From assembly GCA_964016875.1 (NCBI GenBank), contig OZ024719.1, positions 25,797,877-25,861,876 of the forward strand: a DNA stretch of 64,000 bases. The letters run 5' to 3'. Origin of the DNA: Fallopia convolvulus. Its lineage: Eukaryota; Streptophyta; Magnoliopsida; Caryophyllales; Polygonaceae. The notes under the pieces were generated by a model, which had not been told where the DNA came from, made no database searches, and worked only from the letters and a program-made list of their open reading frames with translations. Below are positions 1 to 9,596 of the stretch, piece by piece; the first letter of the stretch is position 1; the number at the start of each line of letters is the position of its first letter. The position numbers and the translations under genes are program-made.

Positions 1-640
1 AAAAGAAAGCGGATAATATCATCTAGGATTCCAGCTATGATTATAAGATCTCAATCTACCACCAATTTCTAAGTCTCGATCCCTACAATAGTTGGTCACA
101 CATCTCCCATTGTTACCTCCTGCTCCTTTTAGCTTATACTCATCCACAAACCACACACCAAAACCCACATAAAAAATACAAGCACTAATTCTAAGTTACC
201 ACCTATGTTTCAACTTAGAAAGTGTTTCGCATCATAAAATAAGGGATAATATAAATATAGGATTTGGAGCACATATTAATAAATATTCATGTGAAAAACA
301 CTATAATTAAGAATTAGAACATTAATTAATTATTAACTTACTTGGCACAAGATTTTGCTACAGTCTTGAAGATTCTCTTAGCAGTGATTCGAGCCTCCCA
401 TTCACTAGTAATCTCGACCTCAACCTTGCCATATTAGTCGACGATTTAGGAAGTTAGACGATCTAATGTAAGCTACATCAAAATATACTTATGATTAAAA
501 GTGTTGACTTAATCCTGAATATTGGAAAAAAATCATTAAACTCACCAATATATAGCAAACATCCACCAATAGCAGGAAACATCTAATTTCAATGTCAATC
601 ACACTAAATACATTAATTTTCTCGCTATATAACTTCCAAA
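1..640. other. No gene recognised; flank of truncated Ty3 element
   Basis: AT-rich sequence with no convincing gene. On the minus strand between about 352 and 445 a 31-codon open stretch (reading YGKVEVEITSEWEARITAKR and onward) is followed by a possible GTAAGT splice donor. It resembles a small exon fragment, but I cannot name a family. The Ty3 gag sequence begins abruptly at about 640, so the junction is a deletion or recombination breakpoint. Confidence 0.4.
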
Positions 641-644
641 ATAG

Positions 645-2810
645 ATGCTTGTGGAGACATGGGAACGATTCCAAGAGCTTCTACGCCAATGCCCTACTCA
701 TGGGCAACCTCCCTATGTTCTCCAAGAGATCTTCTTTCAAGGTATCAATGCGGCTACCAAGGATCGCATTAACCTTCACACTGATTGTGGGTTCATTGAG
801 ATGACTCCAGATGAGGCATGGGCGTTATTGAATAAGCTAACCAACTATGATGCCATGTACGGTACCCAACAAGCTAAGCCGACGAAGAGGAAGTTGTATG
901 AACCACAATCCGATGTGGTTGATCGGGATGTGAAGTTCCAATTCATGCAAGATGAGATCAACCGTTTGAAAAAGCAAGTAATTTACTTAAAATCTTCTCA
1001 ATCTTGTCAAGAGTGCGGGTCTTCCGCCCATACTACTTCCAATTGCACTAACTTGCAGCAAGTACGGGCCGCCGAGGCTTATGAGGAGGCGAATTACATG
1101 AGAGGTTCATATAGGAACCAAAACAATTATGCAGGGAGAAACAATGCTCAATCATCTTGGGGCAATTCCAACTATGACCAATACAAGCAACCCCCTCAAC
1201 AAGAGCAACGTCCCCCTCCCTACCGTCCTTCGGGCTATCAAGAGCCACCATCATGGGTGCAAGGGCTGCAAGAAGGAATCAATGGCGTCCGAGACGGGAT
1301 CAACGGAGTTCGAGCCGAGATGAAAGGTGTTCATGCAAGGTTGGGAGAATTTGACTCATGGAGAAAGAACGTAGATTCCCAACTTGGCCAACTAGCTACT
1401 CAAATCCCGAGACCTCATGGACAAATCCCGGGCCGCCCCGACGAGAATCCTAGAGGCCGACCAAGCGATGGTGAAGTCTGAGCCATGCACTTAAGGAGTG
1501 GCAAGGCGTTGCCCGAGCCACCCAAGAATAAGGAGAGGGAACAAGCCTCAGGACCGACCCATTTAGGGTCGAGCACAACCCATTTAGGGTCGCGCACGAT
1601 CCTCCAAGGGTCGTGCACGACCCCCTCAAGGGTCATTCCTGAGGATGCTACTAATGAGGAAGAAGGGGCGATCGACCCAACTGGGGTCGATCTCGACCAC
1701 CCTTCACGAGGTAAGTCTTCTAACCCTTCTCTTTCTATTCAATCTCCATCTAAGGTACTTCCTTTCCCTTCTAAGAAATCCAAGGACTCGACGGAAGGAA
1801 AGTTTAAGCGCTTCGTTAAGTTGCTTCAAGGCTTGACTCTTTCCATTCCTTTCGCTGAGGCCTTGAATGAAATGCCTGCTTATACTAAATTCTTGACGGA
1901 GATTTTATCTAGGAAGCGATCAATGTCAGAGCTAACGGATGAGGTGAGGTCGTTGGAGCTCCCCGAGAAGCTAGGTGATCCAGGTAAGTTTGCTATTACT
2001 ATAGGTATTGGAACTCACCGTTTTAAAGCTTTATGTGATTTAGGTGCCAGTGCCAGTCTCCTACCACTCTCTATTTGGTCCAAAGCTAATATGGGACCGC
2101 TGGAACCTGTCAATATGAACTTCTACATGGCAAATGGATCACGCGTCAAAGCCACTCGAGTCCTAGAGGATGTCCCTGTACAAGTAGGCAAATTCTTTGT
2201 TCCCAACGACTTCATAGTGATGGAGATGCCAAAAGACCATGCGGTACCAATCATTCTTAGAAGACCATTCTTAGCCACCGCAGGGGCAAGAGTTGATGTT
2301 AGAAAGGGACTACTCACATTTGACATTGGGGAATAGAAGGTCGAGTTTCGCTTCAATACTGTTGCGAATGAGGTCGTTAAAAGCATAAACGAGGAGCCTA
2401 CCAACCCATCAAGGTGGGTCTGTACCGACCATTCTCTGCAGAATCACAATGTTGTGGGTGACAAGCACGATACCGAGGCATTCCTTGATCCAGTGGGTTC
2501 GATAACGACCCACATACCCTTGGTAACGACCCCTCTTCAGAATAACAAAGGTAAGTCTCCTTGCTCTAATCCAATTGATTCTGGTCATGATCCTTTCTTT
2601 CATCCTTCTTTTACAACTCCTACTATTGAGCATACTGTGAAAGAGTCGAAGCCTCCTTGGTTTTCGAATTTTTCTAACCCTAATGTAGAACTTCCAAGCA
2701 TACTTGTGGATGATAGAGGACCAAATGTCTTGGAGAGAAGCTATGATGTTTTTCCGGCTAAGTATGGGGTTTCTTTTGATCCCGCCAAAGCTGGATGGAA
2801 ACCGCCCTGA
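645..2810 (+). pseudogene. Ty3 Gag-protease reading frame with two in-frame stops
   Basis: One reading frame runs from 645 to the TGA at 2808-2810, interrupted by TGA at 1479-1481 and TAG at 2334-2336. The first block is the C-terminal part of Gag: the WERFQELLRQCP segment, then a CCHC zinc knuckle at residues 121-134 (CQECGSSAHTTSNC). The second block starts with the LRSGK motif typical of Athila/Tat polyproteins and carries a retropepsin-like protease with catalytic DLGAS (D185 of that block) and a later RRPFLATAGA segment. The third block (2454-2810) has no recognised domain. The family normally continues into reverse transcriptase, which is absent. The beginning of Gag is missing, so the ATG at 645 is internal. 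Function is presumed lost; packaging and maturation of element RNA would be the ancestral role. Confidence 0.8.
1566..1692. repeat. Cluster of GGGTCGTGCACGACCC-type palindromes inside the coding region
   Basis: Related dyads lie at 1566-1581, 1587-1602, 1608-1623 (perfect 16-bp palindrome) and 1670-1692 (GATCGACCC..GGGTCGATC). They sit in the low-complexity part of the Gag-protease frame between the LRSGK motif and the protease. The same motif recurs in the untranslated region and the LTR of this element. Confidence 0.75.
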
Positions 2811-4569
2811 TCCGCTGAGTAAAGTTCTTCGGGCTAACGACGTTAAATAAAGCGCTTACGGGAGGCAACCCGGTCTTTAGACTAGATTTTTATTTTTATT
2901 ATGTTTTTGTTTTTTAGATTAGGTTTTGCTAACCTTCCTTAGACTAGGATAGAATACATTTGTTTGGGATAGCATTTTTGTGGGATTTTTTCAGGGTCCT
3001 AAGCTTCAAATACAGGATCAAAAAGACAAGAAAAGACGACTTTACATGAGGTGCAACTTTGGGTATTTTTCGAACACTTGCAGGGGGGTCGAGATCGACC
3101 CTATTTGGGTCGTGCACGACCCTATTTGGATATTCCAAAAATATCCCTTCTCCATTGAGGTTAACTATGATGAGTTCCACCTTCTTCCAAGCTTCCAAGA
3201 GTTCTTTGTGAGTTTTCTTCTTCTTTTCCCTTTTCTTTTTCATATCATTTTCATGCATGGGGACATTGCATGATTTAAGTATGGGGTAGGGGAAGAAGAA
3301 ACCTCACATGTTGTGTTTAATTGAGTCTATGTGTTAGTTGTTTGCTTGTTTGTCTGTTGGTTTGTTTTGTTAAAAAATCGAAAAATTGAAAAAATTGAAA
3401 AATGTCGAAAAATCCAAAAATATTTATTTTTGTTTGTTTTAGGATAGATGTCCTCTGATGAGAATTAATTTTCATGCATATCATATAATTTATTTGGCAT
3501 ATTTGGATAGTATAGCCCAAGTCTTGAGAAATTGCTTTTGATTGTGAAATTGACTTGTGATGAAATTGAGCATATGTGTCATGAGTAGAAGTAATTGCAA
3601 TCCAACAAAAATTTTACCTAGTGAGGAATTTTGGCCTTATAGGGAGAACATCAAAAATCCCTCTTCTTTTTCTTGTGTGATTTGCTCGCTTTATACATAT
3701 AAATCTCTTGTCATTGATATGGTTATCTATTTCTTGAAGCCGCTATGAGATCGTTCATGCATGTTAATTATGATTAAGAAATTATATTTCATAAGCCACT
3801 ATTTATCCTCTCTTTTACCTACCTTTACATTATCCTCTCTTTTGAAGCCAAGTTGAGCCTTAAGCCTTTTATTTTTAGCTCCACAAAATTATTCCCTATC
3901 CGAAATAAGCATGACCATATCCGGGGATTAGGACTTAGTATTGGTTGTTGTAATGGTTTTGTTGAGTGAGATTTGTTGGTTCAAGTATGGGGTAATTATG
4001 GGTTGGGAAATTTTAAAAAATCTTGTAGTTTGACATGTAAAAGGAGTTTGGTTCCCTGAATGCACCTACAAAAGAGCTGAAAAAAAAAGAAAAAAATAAT
4101 GCAAGTTCGACGTCGGCCTCCCAAAAAAAAATGAAGATCATAAGGGAGGAAAAGAAAGCAAGAAAAAGAGCTAAAATGTATAAAGTGTGCATGAGCCAAA
4201 ATTCCTTAGTATTTGTAAGCAAGATTAAGTTGGGATAAATGGGTGAGTGAAAGAAAAAGTCTATAAAGAAAAGGGTGAGTTTGGTTATCTTTTGAGTGTT
4301 TTGGTATTATGTGAGTTTTTAGGAGTCTTTGATTCCTGGATATTATTAGCACCACATGACCAAAATTTTCCACGCCCTTTGTCTTTACCAAGCCCCATTA
4401 CAACTCGGCCGAATGGAAACTTCTATGAAGTTTTTCATTGAGCCTAAGTTCTCTTGATGATTTTTATGTGGTTTGACATCTCTGGTGGAGAGTTTGGTGA
4501 TATAAGTAACAATGGCTATGTTGATATTTGCAGTTTGGATTGAGTTGAGAGTTGTTATTTAAAGCCTAA
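2811..4569 (+). other. Ty3 untranslated region between protease and SIRE insertion
   Basis: No gene. Immediately after the last stop is AAATAAAGCGCTTACGGGAG followed by GCAACCC, a conserved spacer motif of Athila/Tat-type elements. The palindromic motif recurs at 3086-3101 and 3107-3122. AAGTATGGGGTA, the phrase that also ends the internal region at 15819, appears at about 3279 and 3985, giving three polypurine-like copies. Short open frames here have no recognisable product. Confidence 0.55.
4565..4569. repeat. Target site duplication of SIRE element (left copy)
   Basis: CCTAA directly precedes the TGTTGG terminus of the left LTR and is repeated at 15595-15599 after the CCAACA terminus of the right LTR. 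A 5-bp duplication is normal for LTR retrotransposon integration. Confidence 0.95.
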
Positions 4570-5620
4570 TGTTGGATCGTAAACGGTTATCAAAGAGCTT
4601 GGGAACTGGCAATTAAGTTGTTCCCATGGCAGCGGAAGTAAATAATCGCAAGTAATAAAGACAGTAAAGAACGCAATTCCTTTATAGAGGAACCCCACTA
4701 CAACCAACTAGTTGTATGGGTAAACCTCTACCTCCGCTTGGAGGATTTTGAATGACTCACTTATATTAATTGCTTTGTTCCTTAGTTACACAGTCGGATT
4801 CACACTTCTCTGTTCCTACGAGTTCTTCCTAACTCTAGCAACACTAGCAAATCCTCTCAACTGAGTTCTTAAGCTCACAACAGCAAAAATACAAATAAGT
4901 CAGACCTTACACCGACTTCTCAGTTCCCTTGTCCTTGGGAACTTCGGCTTCACCGCCGTTGAGATCACACACTCGCCGGCGGGGACTTCTCTTCTTTTCT
5001 TTCTTTTTCTCAGATGTGGGTGTTTGAGAGTTCTGGGAGAAGTGCTCAATCCGAGTACTATTCATTTGGCTTTATAGTCCAAGTGAGCATGGGCAGTCGC
5101 ATCTTTCGTTTGTGTCCAAAATGCCCTTTGCTTGATGCCCAAGTTGTGCTTTCTTCACATGTGACTTTGGTTTGAACTAGGTCAACTTCTTGGATCAATC
5201 GGACCGTTGGATGAAGCGTGACAGTCTGATCCTCAGACTGTTCCTTCGGGCTGTCTGAGACAGAATCCCGCGATCTACGTTGAACGGTCGTTGTTCTCAC
5301 ATGTGAGTTCCCATGTCATGGGAACTGTCTTCTTCAGAGTTTCCTTGATGGAAACTCTTCATCGTTGTAAGCTTGTGTTCTCTTGATGGAGTTCCCACTT
5401 CATGGGAACTTTCCTCTTCAGAGTTCGCTTGATGGAAACTCTGCATTGTGGCCTGCTGTAGCTTTTGGTCATTCATAGGAGTTCTTGGTTGTACATGTGT
5501 TCCTTAGAAATACTTGAACAAACCACATTAGTTCCCTATGGTGTTTGTCATTATCAAAACTCGAAGAATGATATCGTTGATCCGTTGTTTAGAACCAGAG
5601 GTCCCAACAACGTCCCCACA
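4570..5620 (-). repeat. 3' LTR of SIRE element
   Basis: 1051 bp starting TGTTGGATCG and ending CGTCCCCACA on the plus strand. Because the element is in minus orientation this is its 3' LTR, confirmed by the polypurine tract that abuts its right edge. It matches 14548-15594 almost throughout; a GAT/ATG triplet at about 5384 is absent from the other copy. Confidence 0.95.
5071..5076 (-). promoter_or_regulatory. TATA-like box in SIRE 3' LTR
   Basis: On the minus strand GACTATAAAGCC gives a TATAAA core. The identical site is at 15048-15053 in the 5' LTR, where it would be positioned to start the genomic transcript. Position and sequence only; no transcript evidence. Confidence 0.5.
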
Positions 5621-5634
5621 ATTTCCCCCTTTTT
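5621..5634 (-). other. Polypurine tract of SIRE element
   Basis: Read on the minus strand this is AAAAAGGGGGAAAT, directly adjoining the 3' LTR, the site where plus-strand DNA synthesis is primed. Further purine-rich G5 blocks are present upstream at 5797-5806 (AAGGGGGAAC) and 5861-5874 (AAAAGGGGGAAAG). Multiplied polypurine tracts are a reported trait of Sirevirus elements. Confidence 0.85.
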
Positions 5635-6024
5635 GATGATGACAAACCCATCACAAAATATGCAAGTATTTCAATGAATGATATGCTGATGAGTTCCTAA
5701 GTATGATTTTGGGAAGTCACTTTTAGTGAAACATTTAGATTTTGGGAACCACTTCTGATGAGACACTTAGTTCTTACTTAGCTTTTTATGCAGTTGTTCC
5801 CCCTTAGCTTATGCGTGGTCTGTGATAACTTAAACTTTTAACTCATCTCGCATTTTTTGTCTTTCCCCCTTTTGACATCATCGAAAACAAGCAAAGCAAT
5901 AATAGGGAAGAAAGGAACACGCAATCAAAATAAAGACCATTTCATTACTTAAGAGAATATATACAATGGGAACTCAAGTACGATTTGTGGTCATTTTTGG
6001 ATTAAGGAAAAAAGAAGGGAGAGA
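5635..6024 (-). other. SIRE 3' untranslated region
   Basis: Noncoding stretch between the env-like region and the 3' LTR. It holds two additional polypurine-like blocks (5797-5806 and 5861-5874), also quoted under the polypurine tract. No other feature seen. Confidence 0.6.
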
Positions 6025-7035
6025 TCATGGGGCTTGAGGGAACAAGGCGTAACACAAGCGCGTAAGGACTTGTGTAAGCTTTTCTTGTCCTCTGGCCAAC
6101 GCTGCTTGGTCCTTGGCAATCTGGTCGAGGGTGTTGGCAATGTGGAGCAACACTTGAGAGTTTCGCTCTTGTGCACCAGACTCCAGTTGAGCCGCTTCCT
6201 CTACGGGCTCAGAGTGCCTCATCTTCTGGACAACTGAAATGTCCAGTTCCCTTCCAAGCTCGATTTCGTCCTTAGAGGCGTCGTAGAGACCCTCTTTTTG
6301 TAGGAGCTTCTTTATCATCCCAGAATAGGGAAGGGAATGGGACTTGGAAGCCATGCACTTCTCCATGTGCCCAAGGATAATTCTAGAAAGGTTGATGGGC
6401 TTCTTGAGGAGGAAGTGATAGAGGATGATGGCATCAGGGATGTTGACGACTAGACGCTTCTCCTGGCGAGGGATCACCACATTGATGATGAATTGGTGAG
6501 CAAGCTTGGCGACCAGGGAGAGATGGTGCGTCGAGGGAACTTTGGAGGGAACACGGCCCTCAAAGATGGTGTTGTACACTTCAGCGCTATTGAAGTCACC
6601 CCAGAGCTTGTTGGGAAATTCATTGAGCCCTTGACCTGGGACATAGAGCTGAAGGCGGATTGTCGACGTTGTGAAAATAAACTCGTCGCCTTCATTGGAG
6701 AGAGTTCCCTGAGTGCAGTCGTTGGTGATAGTGAAGTTGTTGTAGAATTGACGCACTTGCGAGGGATCAACGCTCACAGTGTCTTTGCACAGGTTCTCCC
6801 AACCCTGGGCCTTGATCAGGTCCCACAGTTCCCCTAAGATGTTGTCAACTAACACGTCCTCACTGATGATGAGTGGAGGGAGGAGCTTTCGGCGTTCATC
6901 CACTGGATGCTTTGTAGGAGCTTTCGACGTGTTCCCCCTAGAGACCGTGCGAGGTCCTTTCTGTTGAGGGGGTGCAGCCGCTTCGATCATGAGCACGCGG
7001 TCCCTTGGCGGTTGGGAACTCGTGGACACCACCAT
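6025..7035 (-). CDS. SIRE third-region protein, C-terminal part (plant-transposon-protein type)
   Basis: A 336-residue frame downstream of pol. Residues about 50-250 form a globular domain (GELWDLIKAQGWENLCKD through HHLSLVAKLAHQFIINVV and GHMEKCMASKSHSLPYSGMI) of the kind labelled 'putative plant transposon protein' in many plant genomes. The last 70 residues are Gln/Glu-rich (EEAAQLESGAQERNSQ, LDQIAKDQAALARGQEKLTQ) with heptad-like spacing suggesting a coiled coil. In SIRE elements this region is called env-like because of its place after pol; no envelope function has been shown. I see no clear signal peptide or membrane segment. It lies in a different frame from the 7179-8450 frame; whether the two were once one protein cannot be settled here. 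Confidence 0.7.
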   Translation of the reverse strand: MVVSTSSQPPRDRVLMIEAAAPPQQKGPRTVSRGNTSKAPTKHPVDERRKLLPPLIISEDVLVDNILGELWDLIKAQGWENLCKDTVSVDPSQVRQFYNNFTITNDCTQGTLSNEGDEFIFTTSTIRLQLYVPGQGLNEFPNKLWGDFNSAEVYNTIFEGRVPSKVPSTHHLSLVAKLAHQFIINVVIPRQEKRLVVNIPDAIILYHFLLKKPINLSRIILGHMEKCMASKSHSLPYSGMIKKLLQKEGLYDASKDEIELGRELDISVVQKMRHSEPVEEAAQLESGAQERNSQVLLHIANTLDQIAKDQAALARGQEKLTQVLTRLCYALFPQAP

Positions 7036-7178
7036 TTGGTGTCCAGGTGTTGGGATCCGTGCTTGCTCCTTAGCAGCTGGATTACTTTCATTTTACAGAC
7101 TGGAATGAATCCCCGTGGCTCCGTCATGACGAGATGATACTGACTTTCTAGAGCTTGTTCTTCTTCTTCGACCTCATC

Positions 7179-8450
7179 TTAGGAGGTCCCTTCTTCCTCG
7201 GAGGAGCTCGAGCTTGAGCCCTCCGCGTCATCTTCAGGATGACTTGTTGTTGCCCCAACACCACTAGCTGGTGCGGGGTCCCTTCTCTCCGTGGGCTCTT
7301 CAGGAGCCACCTTTTCTGGGGACTTTGTCCCTTGGGAGACTGTGTGCTCAGAGGGGTCCCGGTTGAGCTCTTCCTCTATTGCCTTGAGTTGGGCCTCCTC
7401 CTCCAGAGTTCCCATTATGATAGGAGGAGGGTCCTTGGTCATTTTGCCTATGACCACGGAGAGAGGGAGATCGTCGTCATCTGAGGTGAGAGCGACGGTA
7501 CTTTTGGATGGTGAGGGAGAGGGGAGTTTGGTGGTGGTGGGGGATGTGGTGGAAGAGGGTAGAGAAGAAGAAGGAAGAGGAGTGGAGAGTTGTGTAGAAG
7601 GGGGAGGAATGGATGTGGTGACTTGGGGAGTAGAGATCCCCGAAGTAGAAATGGGAGAGGTGGAAGTGTGTTTTGGTGAAGGAGGAGGAGAAGGAGTTTT
7701 GTGAGGTGGAGGTGGAGTTGGAGTTCCCGTAGTTATGGGAACGGAAGGAAGTGAGGAGGGTGGAGTTCCCTTTGAGGTGGGAACTGAAGGAGGTGGTGGA
7801 GGAGGAGTCTGCTGTTTTGTGGGAGGAGGTTTGGGAGGTCCCTCGGTTAGAAGATGAGGGAGAGAGGAGGAAGAGGGGAGTAGACTTTTGGGTTGAGAGG
7901 TCCCATCGTCGGAAGGGAAAGGCAAAGGAGGTTTGGGATCACAGGAACTCTCCTTGGAGCAGTTCAGGTAGTCCTCAAACTTGAAGAAGGCTTTCTTTCT
8001 GGGCTCCGAAAATTCAGAGACCTCAGAATGTTTGCGTTTTTTGGATTTGGAGGGATCGTGGGAATGTTTGGATTTTTTGGGTTTTGAGGGGTCTTTTGAG
8101 GAGTTGCGTCGTTTGGATGAATGGCGGTGTTTGGATTTTTGGGGTTTTTCATTGATGGAAGGGCGAGCGTCTCCGAAATTATCAACGATGACAACTCCGG
8201 AGGAGGTGTTGGTGGTTGAAGGAGGAGGAAGGGATTCGGAAGACGAAGAAGTCCAGGCGACAGTTTCGTCGGCCGGAGGAGGAGGAGGGGGCAAGAAGGG
8301 GCTTACTTGGTTGTAGAGCCCTTGGATAAGAACATCCTTCATGGTTGGGTCTGGTTCTTGCTCAATCTCTTTTAGTTGAGAGATGAAGAGGATGCGAGGA
8401 TTGGCGAGGACCCACGCTTTGATCTGGGCAAAAGTGTGTTGAGGGGCCAT
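7179..8450 (-). CDS. SIRE env-like region, Pro/Ser-rich N-terminal part
   Basis: The open frame extends upstream to 8561, but the start chosen is the ATG at 8448-8450 (MAPQHTFAQIKAWVLANPRI), where conserved-looking sequence begins. About 60 residues that look folded are followed by a very long low-complexity tract: a PPPPPP run, basic repeats of the type KHSHDPSKSKKRKHS (possible nuclear-localisation-like clusters), then Pro/Ser/Thr-rich sequence, and a Glu/Ser-rich acidic end. Proline-rich env-like frames are known in SIRE elements. The stop is at 7179-7181. Antisense open frames over this tract are compositional shadows. Function unknown. Confidence 0.6.
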   Translation of the reverse strand: MAPQHTFAQIKAWVLANPRILFISQLKEIEQEPDPTMKDVLIQGLYNQVSPFLPPPPPPADETVAWTSSSSESLPPPSTTNTSSGVVIVDNFGDARPSINEKPQKSKHRHSSKRRNSSKDPSKPKKSKHSHDPSKSKKRKHSEVSEFSEPRKKAFFKFEDYLNCSKESSCDPKPPLPFPSDDGTSQPKSLLPSSSSLPHLLTEGPPKPPPTKQQTPPPPPPSVPTSKGTPPSSLPSVPITTGTPTPPPPHKTPSPPPSPKHTSTSPISTSGISTPQVTTSIPPPSTQLSTPLPSSSLPSSTTSPTTTKLPSPSPSKSTVALTSDDDDLPLSVVIGKMTKDPPPIIMGTLEEEAQLKAIEEELNRDPSEHTVSQGTKSPEKVAPEEPTERRDPAPASGVGATTSHPEDDAEGSSSSSSEEEGTS

Positions 8451-8561
8451 TTTTGTAAGATTTTTGAAGGTTTTGGAGGTTTCTTGAAAAAAGGAGTGAA
8501 AGGGATGTGGAGAAGAAAAATTGCAGAGATGGAAGATGGAATAAGACCCCAAAAATGGCAA

Positions 8562-9200
8562 ATGAGGGTTTTAAGGAGAGAGGGGGGCGAGGGGTAGAAA
8601 GGGAAGTGGAAAAACCTCGATAACCGTCGCCCAATGAACGTGGGGCATTGTTTCAACTTCCATAGCACGCTTCTGGACATGCGGCACGATCTCTAGGGAA
8701 GTCCTTTTCAAAATTTGAATACTTGGCCTCTAATGCTTCTGAGCCTCTGACACAAAAGTCCGTTTCCCAAGTGACGGTTTGTCTTTGTAGATGAGTCAAC
8801 GTTCCCTTTCTAGTTTGTATCAGTTCCCATGATCATATCAAGGTCAGGGAGAGTGAAGTGGTTAAGGGAACTTCACACTCATCCTTTTGTGGGGCTAGGG
8901 AACTCAAAAGGGAACCAGACAATTTGCTACTCGATAAAGGAAATATTTTGGCTCATGAGAAGCATTTGTCTGGTCCCTAGCTTAGGGTGGGTCATATGAT
9001 CAACCGTCATGCTGGCTTGTAAAGAGGGATAAATGGAACTCTGGTTGATCATTTTGGGCCAAAAGAAATAGAGTTCATTTGTACACAATTATCTTTAGAC
9101 TAGTAATCATGGCATAGTGAAAGCAATAAGTCCAAGTTCCCTAGCATGAAATCTTGTATTAACTAGTCAGGCATTGAGGGAGAAACAAACAGGGACTTGT
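8562..9200 (-). other. Spacer between SIRE pol and env-like region
   Basis: About 640 bp with no open frame of note. It separates the RNase H end of pol from the env-like frame. Such spacers are usual in env-like copia elements. No splice signal could be assigned with confidence. Confidence 0.5.
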
Positions 9201-9596
9201 TTAGTTTAGAGTTATCATCCCTATAAGCATTCGAAAACGCTGGTAGGGACGTCTGTCTAAAGCTTTGGTAAGAATGTCCGCAATTTGCTCTTCAGTTCTA
9301 CAGTGTTCCATCGAGATGTTCCCACTTTCAACATTGTCACGTAGAAAGTGATGCCTTATATCAATATGCTTAGTTCTAGAATGATGCACAGGATTTTTGG
9401 AAATGTTTATGGCACTAGTGTTATCACAAAGTATGGGAACTGGGCCAAAAGACATACCGAAATCCTGGAGTTGTGACTTAAGCCATAGAACTTGGGAAAA
9501 GCACGATGCGGCAGCCACATATTCGGCTTCAGCTGTGGAGAGTGCCACTGAGTTTTGTTTTTTAGATCCCCACGAGACTAAGCATGCCCCTAGGAA
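9201..9596 (-). pseudogene. SIRE RNase H domain, cut from pol by an in-frame TAG
   Basis: This segment is in the same frame as the main pol frame but separated by a TAG at 9597-9599. It begins FLGACLVSWGSKKQ, includes ALSTAEAEYVAAASCFSQVL (the copia RNase H E-A-E-Y motif), the ILCDNTSAI catalytic region, and ends with KHIDIRHHFLRDNVESG and ADILTKALDRRPYQRF. All are standard for the C-terminal RNase H of copia polyproteins. The break would leave reverse transcriptase without its RNase H. Confidence 0.88.

Noticed and set aside
352..445. A Bet v 1/MLP-like exon on the minus strand
   Set aside because: The reading GKVEVEITS only superficially resembles that family; a stop lies directly upstream and no further exon was found.
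7239..8316. Several plus-strand open frames of 64-137 aa opposite the SIRE env-like region
   Set aside because: They are antisense shadows of the Pro/Ser-rich minus-strand frame; composition (Gly/Glu/Val-rich) follows directly from the opposite strand.
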